Source of the DNA: Allopontixanthobacter sp034376665
Lineage (GTDB): Bacteria; Pseudomonadota; Alphaproteobacteria; Sphingomonadales; Sphingomonadaceae
DNA: 64,000 nucleotides
Direction of reading: 5' to 3'
Assembly (NCBI RefSeq): GCF_034376665.1
Contig: NZ_JAXMJI010000102.1
Span: 1 to 64,000, forward strand
Positions 61,348 to 64,000 of this stretch are shown here, piece after piece. How positions within the stretch are numbered: the first letter of the stretch is position 1; each line of letters opens with the position of its first letter. The translations under genes and the position numbers were made by a program. The notes beneath the pieces were generated by a model that was not told the DNA's origin, searched no databases, and saw only the letters and a list, made by a program, of their open reading frames with translations.

Positions 61348-62324
61348 ACGCCCAGCTCAATCTATCCGTCAACGGCGAAACCCGCCGCACTACCGCCCCG
61401 ACGATTGCCGCTCTGGTGCGGGAACTGGAACTTGATCCGGCCAAGGTCGCGGTCGAGCGCAACGGAGAAATCGTGCCGCGTTCGACCCTGGCAGAGGTTC
61501 CGCTTGCCGAGGGCGATACTCTCGAAATCGTCCATTTCGTCGGCGGCGGGGACCATGACGACCGCTGGGAAGTTGCCGGACGCACATTCACCTCCCGCCT
61601 GATCGTCGGCACCGGCAAATACAAGGATTTCGCGCAGAACGCCGCGGCGCTCGAGGCGAGCGGGGCGGAAATCGTCACCGTCGCGGTGCGCCGGGTCAAC
61701 GTCAGCGATCCGAAAGCGCCGATGCTGACCGATTTCATCGATCCGAAGAAAGTCACCTATCTGCCCAACACCGCGGGCTGCTTCACCGCCGAGGATGCCA
61801 TCCGCACGCTGCGCCTGGCGCGGGAGGCGGGGGGCTGGGATCTGGTCAAGCTCGAGGTGCTCGGCGAAGCGCGCACGCTCTATCCCGACATGCGCGAAAC
61901 GCTGAAGGCAACCGAAGTGCTGGCGAAGGAGGGCTTTCTTCCGATGGTCTATTGCACTGATGATCCGATCGCCGCCAAGCAGCTGGAACAAGCCGGCGCA
62001 GTGGCGGTGATGCCGCTGGGCGCGCCGATCGGTTCGGGTCTGGGCATCCAGAACCGCGTCACCATCCGCCTGATCGTGGAAGGCGCCAGCGTGCCGGTGC
62101 TGGTCGACGCGGGGGTCGGAACCGCGTCCGACGCCGCGGTGGCGATGGAACTGGGCTGCGACGGGGTGCTGATGAACACCGCCATTGCCGAGGCGAAAGA
62201 CCCCATACGCATGGCCCGCGCGATGAAGCTGGCGGTGGAGGCAGGTCGGCACGCGTACCTCTCCGGCCGCATGGGCACGCGCAAATACGCCGACCCCAGC
62301 AGCCCGCTTGCGGGGTTGATCTAG
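61344..62324 (+). CDS. thiSG: Fused sulfur carrier ThiS - thiazole synthase ThiG
   Basis: A 326-residue fusion. Residues 1-69 are ThiS-like (ubiquitin fold: LNLSVNGETRRTTAPTIAALVREL, PLAEGDTLEIVHFVGGG). The usual C-terminal Gly-Gly is internal (Gly67-69) and joined to ThiG. ThiG follows from about residue 74 with FTSRLIVGTGKYKD, the Schiff-base Lys169 in WDLVKLEVLGE, VMPLGAPIGSGLGI, VLVDAGVGTASDAAVAMELGCDGVLMNTAIAEA and the tail KYADPSSPLAGLI. It makes the thiazole phosphate of thiamine. No TPP riboswitch was recognised upstream. It overlaps merC by 4 bp. Confidence 0.93.
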   Translation: MNAQLNLSVNGETRRTTAPTIAALVRELELDPAKVAVERNGEIVPRSTLAEVPLAEGDTLEIVHFVGGGDHDDRWEVAGRTFTSRLIVGTGKYKDFAQNAAALEASGAEIVTVAVRRVNVSDPKAPMLTDFIDPKKVTYLPNTAGCFTAEDAIRTLRLAREAGGWDLVKLEVLGEARTLYPDMRETLKATEVLAKEGFLPMVYCTDDPIAAKQLEQAGAVAVMPLGAPIGSGLGIQNRVTIRLIVEGASVPVLVDAGVGTASDAAVAMELGCDGVLMNTAIAEAKDPIRMARAMKLAVEAGRHAYLSGRMGTRKYADPSSPLAGLI

Positions 62325-62352
62325 CGGGAGAGCGCTTTTTCGCTCGCGGCCA

Positions 62353-62367
62353 GTCGGCTTTGCCGAC
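62353..62367. repeat. Hairpin downstream of thiS-thiG
   Basis: GTCGGC-TTT-GCCGAC within a GC-rich stretch holding further inverted repeats (GAGCG-CTTTTT-CGCTC at about 62334-62349, GGCC/GGCC arms up to 62393). It may be a transcription end or a dispersed intergenic repeat; it cannot be decided from one copy. Confidence 0.4.
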
Positions 62368-62446
62368 GCCTCCGCGGGGGCGGCCTGACCGGCCGTCACG
62401 CGGTCGCGTTCTGGCTGCCGCGACTGATCACGGCCCGTCCGAAAAC

Positions 62447-62476
62447 TTGATCCTGGGAAACAAACACTCATAAATA
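62447..62476 (+). promoter_or_regulatory. Putative sigma-70 promoter for the gene at 62534
   Basis: TTGATC (62447-62452), 18-bp spacer, TAAATA (62471-62476), in an AT-rich patch unlike its surroundings, 58 bp before the ATG. The spacing and both hexamers are good. Confidence 0.55.
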
Positions 62477-62533
62477 ACGCGATGTTAACCATGATGGGCG
62501 AAAACCTTCCTACAACAGGGAAAGTTTCGCACG

Positions 62534-63058
62534 ATGACGACCAGCACCGCTTCCATGACGATCTCCGAATTGCGCGAGTTTGCGGGCTTCACCCCGGCAG
62601 AACAGCGTTACATCAAGCGGAGCCTCGACATCGGCCTCGGGCGGCACGATGCGTTCAAGCTGTGGGCGCGGGACGCATCGGAAAACGCCTCGATCCGCAG
62701 CCAGTATGTCTCCTATCAGGAACTGAAAGGCCTGCGGGCCGCCGCGCCCAGCGGAAACGGCTTCGACGATCTCGAGCCGTTCATGGGCAAGCTGCTGCGG
62801 GTGTCGGCCTTCGACCTGGCGCAGGAGCGGCTGACCAGCTTTTCCGCGTACCGGTTCCTTTACGAACGGCTGCTCGGCGCGCGTGTCCGGCCGTGGCTGC
62901 CCTCCGCTTTCTGTGCAGCTGCCGCTTTGCCGCAGATCCGGCCCAACCGGCGCAAGGACCTGCTCAAGTCCCTCAGTGAAGCAGCAGCCACCGCGCCCGG
63001 CTGGTCCGACCGGGAACCGGCGTTCTACCCCGACTGGGTGGACGAAGCCGCGGCGTGA
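62534..63058 (+). CDS. Hypothetical protein
   Basis: A 174-residue soluble, largely helical protein: SMTISELREFAGFTPAEQRYIKRSLDIGLG, then FDDLEPFMGKLLRVSAFDLAQERL, SAYRFLYERLLGARVRPW and the end PAFYPDWVDEAAA. There is no signal peptide or membrane segment. No family was recognised. It stands alone, with a well-formed promoter upstream and convergent to the acyl-CoA ligase gene. A different frame from ATG 62482 overlaps it but has an Arg/Ala-rich composition typical of non-coding frames. Confidence 0.72.
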   Translation: MTTSTASMTISELREFAGFTPAEQRYIKRSLDIGLGRHDAFKLWARDASENASIRSQYVSYQELKGLRAAAPSGNGFDDLEPFMGKLLRVSAFDLAQERLTSFSAYRFLYERLLGARVRPWLPSAFCAAAALPQIRPNRRKDLLKSLSEAAATAPGWSDREPAFYPDWVDEAAA

Positions 63059-63118
63059 CCGCATCGTAGCGGACGGTCCGGGGGCCACACCAGAATTGAC
63101 TCGGTTGCCCGCTGGCGG

Positions 63119-64000
63119 TTAGCCACGGTACAGCCCCGCAAGCCGGTCGCCGTAGCGCTCCCTGATCTTGTGCCGACGGATTTTGAGGCTCGGCGTCATT
63201 TCCTCGTTCTCGACCGAGAACGCCTCGTCGGCAAAGGCGAACCGGCGCACTTTTTCGGTAACCGACAGTTCCTTGTTCACCCGGTCGACCGCTGCCCGCA
63301 ACGCGCTGCGGAAGGCGGGCAGTTCCTGCAATTCGGCCAGATCGAATTTCTCGCCGTTTTCGCGCGCCCACTCCAGCGCCCATTCCGCTTCGGGAACGAG
63401 CAGGCCGACGATGTAGGGCCGTTTGTCGCCCGACACCATCGCCTGCCCGATTTCCGGCTGCAGGGTCAGCATTCCCTCGATCTTCTGCGGGGCGACATTG
63501 TCCCCCTTGTCGTTGACGATCATGTCCTTCGTGCGGTCGGTAATCACGATTCGGCCGCCGTCGTCGAGATGCCCGATATCGCCGGTATGCAGCCAGCCAT
63601 CCACCAGCGTGCGTTCGGTTTCCGCCTTGTTCTGCCAATAGCCCTGCATCACCAGTTCGCCCCGGCACAGGATCTCGCCATCTTCGGCAATCCTGATCTC
63701 GACCCCGCGCATCGGCGGCCCGACGCTGTCCATGGTGATTCCCGCACGCGGGCGGTTGCAGCTGATGACCGGGCCCGCCTCCGTCTGGCCGTACCCCTGC
63801 AGCATGGTCAGGCCCATCGCGTCGAAGAAAATTCCGACATCCGGATTAAGCGGCGCCCCGCCCGAGACCATGGCCTTGATCCGCCCGCCGAATTTCGCCC
63901 GAACCTTGGGCCGCAGCGCCCGTTCGAGAAGCGCGTTCATCGGCTTGTCGCGCAGCCGGATGCGGCCCGCCTGCTTGTTCTCGCCGATCGCCAGCGCGCG
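63119..64000 (-). CDS. Long-chain acyl-CoA ligase (C-terminal part; cut by window)
   Basis: The C-terminal 294 residues of an AMP-forming long-chain fatty acyl-CoA synthetase of the FadD15/eukaryotic-like type. The frame is open to base 64000. Motifs are VSGGAPLNPDVGIFFDAMGLTMLQGYGQTEAGPVISCN (A5 region), GWLHTGDIGHLDDGGRIVITDRTKDMIVNDKGDNVAPQKIEGML (A7-A8), and the C-terminal MTPSLKIRRHKIRERY, where the A10 lysine is in SLKIRR. It activates fatty acids for beta-oxidation or lipid synthesis. The N-terminal part and start are outside the window. Confidence 0.93.
   Translation of the reverse strand, partial: RALAIGENKQAGRIRLRDKPMNALLERALRPKVRAKFGGRIKAMVSGGAPLNPDVGIFFDAMGLTMLQGYGQTEAGPVISCNRPRAGITMDSVGPPMRGVEIRIAEDGEILCRGELVMQGYWQNKAETERTLVDGWLHTGDIGHLDDGGRIVITDRTKDMIVNDKGDNVAPQKIEGMLTLQPEIGQAMVSGDKRPYIVGLLVPEAEWALEWARENGEKFDLAELQELPAFRSALRAAVDRVNKELSVTEKVRRFAFADEAFSVENEEMTPSLKIRRHKIRERYGDRLAGLYRG

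Noticed and set aside
1..64000. tRNA, rRNA, CRISPR array, prophage or insertion sequence
   Set aside because: No cloverleaf-like conserved tRNA words, no rRNA-like segments, no regularly spaced repeats, and no transposase or integrase motifs were recognised on reading; a tRNAscan or profile search could not be run.

Overview
The window reads as a chromosomal segment around the replication origin of a high-GC alphaproteobacterium. A Sphingomonadales member, probably close to Erythrobacteraceae, is the best guess. Reasons: the gene order parB-parA-rsmG-mnmG-mnmE and hemE-origin-ppsR-maf-aroE-coaE-dnaQ, a PopZ-type DUF2497 protein, a fused ThiS-ThiG, UrcA, DUF1491, MerC and DUF4402 families, and a CtrA-type site. 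The family assignment is inference from remembered gene content; no search was run. No rRNA, tRNA, CRISPR array, prophage or insertion sequence was recognised.

Layout. 1-9,100: end of clpA, a ligase-associated exonuclease and ATP-dependent DNA ligase, a SulP transporter, then a leftward block hemB-GNAT-gamma carbonic anhydrase-DUF167. 9,100-16,450: an M23 peptidoglycan peptidase with a CtrA-like box upstream, an SUV3-type helicase coupled to an S4 protein, ferredoxin FdxA, CarD and two lipoproteins. 16,450-22,050: Sua5, an acyl-CoA dehydrogenase, a PQQ-type sugar dehydrogenase, free-methionine-sulfoxide reductase and an unknown secreted protein. 22,060-26,700: a leftward three-gene chaperone-usher fimbria locus (DUF4402 pilin, chaperone, atypical usher), the most accessory-looking part of the window.

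26,700-36,630: leftward core genes parB, parA, rsmG, mnmG, mnmE, rho, hemJ and hemE, with one perfect and two near-perfect parS sites. 36,627-36,979: a non-coding region with an AT-rich element and many DnaA-box-like repeats, proposed as oriC; the flanking genes point away from it on both sides. 36,980-43,625: rightward ppsR, maf, aroE, coaE, dnaQ, hpf, ptsN, a thioesterase, DUF1491 and a SleB-type hydrolase, several coupled by 4-bp overlaps. 43,630-51,100: mostly leftward xthA, erpA, a CBS protein, a thioredoxin-like ferredoxin, an S9 peptidase, popZ, tolC and a pcm-like gene.

51,269-64,000: a class I fumarase broken by a frameshift, a LytS/LytTR two-component pair, urcA, a lipid-kinase-like gene with a phosphoesterase, rplM-rpsI, heme A synthase coupled to an unknown Tat-signal protein, merC coupled to the thiS-thiG fusion, an unknown gene, and the 3' part of a long-chain acyl-CoA ligase. 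Functionally the centre holds the origin, ParABS and its likely polar anchor PopZ within about 22 kb, together with heme synthesis (hemB, hemJ, hemE, ctaA), tRNA modification (mnmE, mnmG, sua5) and iron-sulfur genes.
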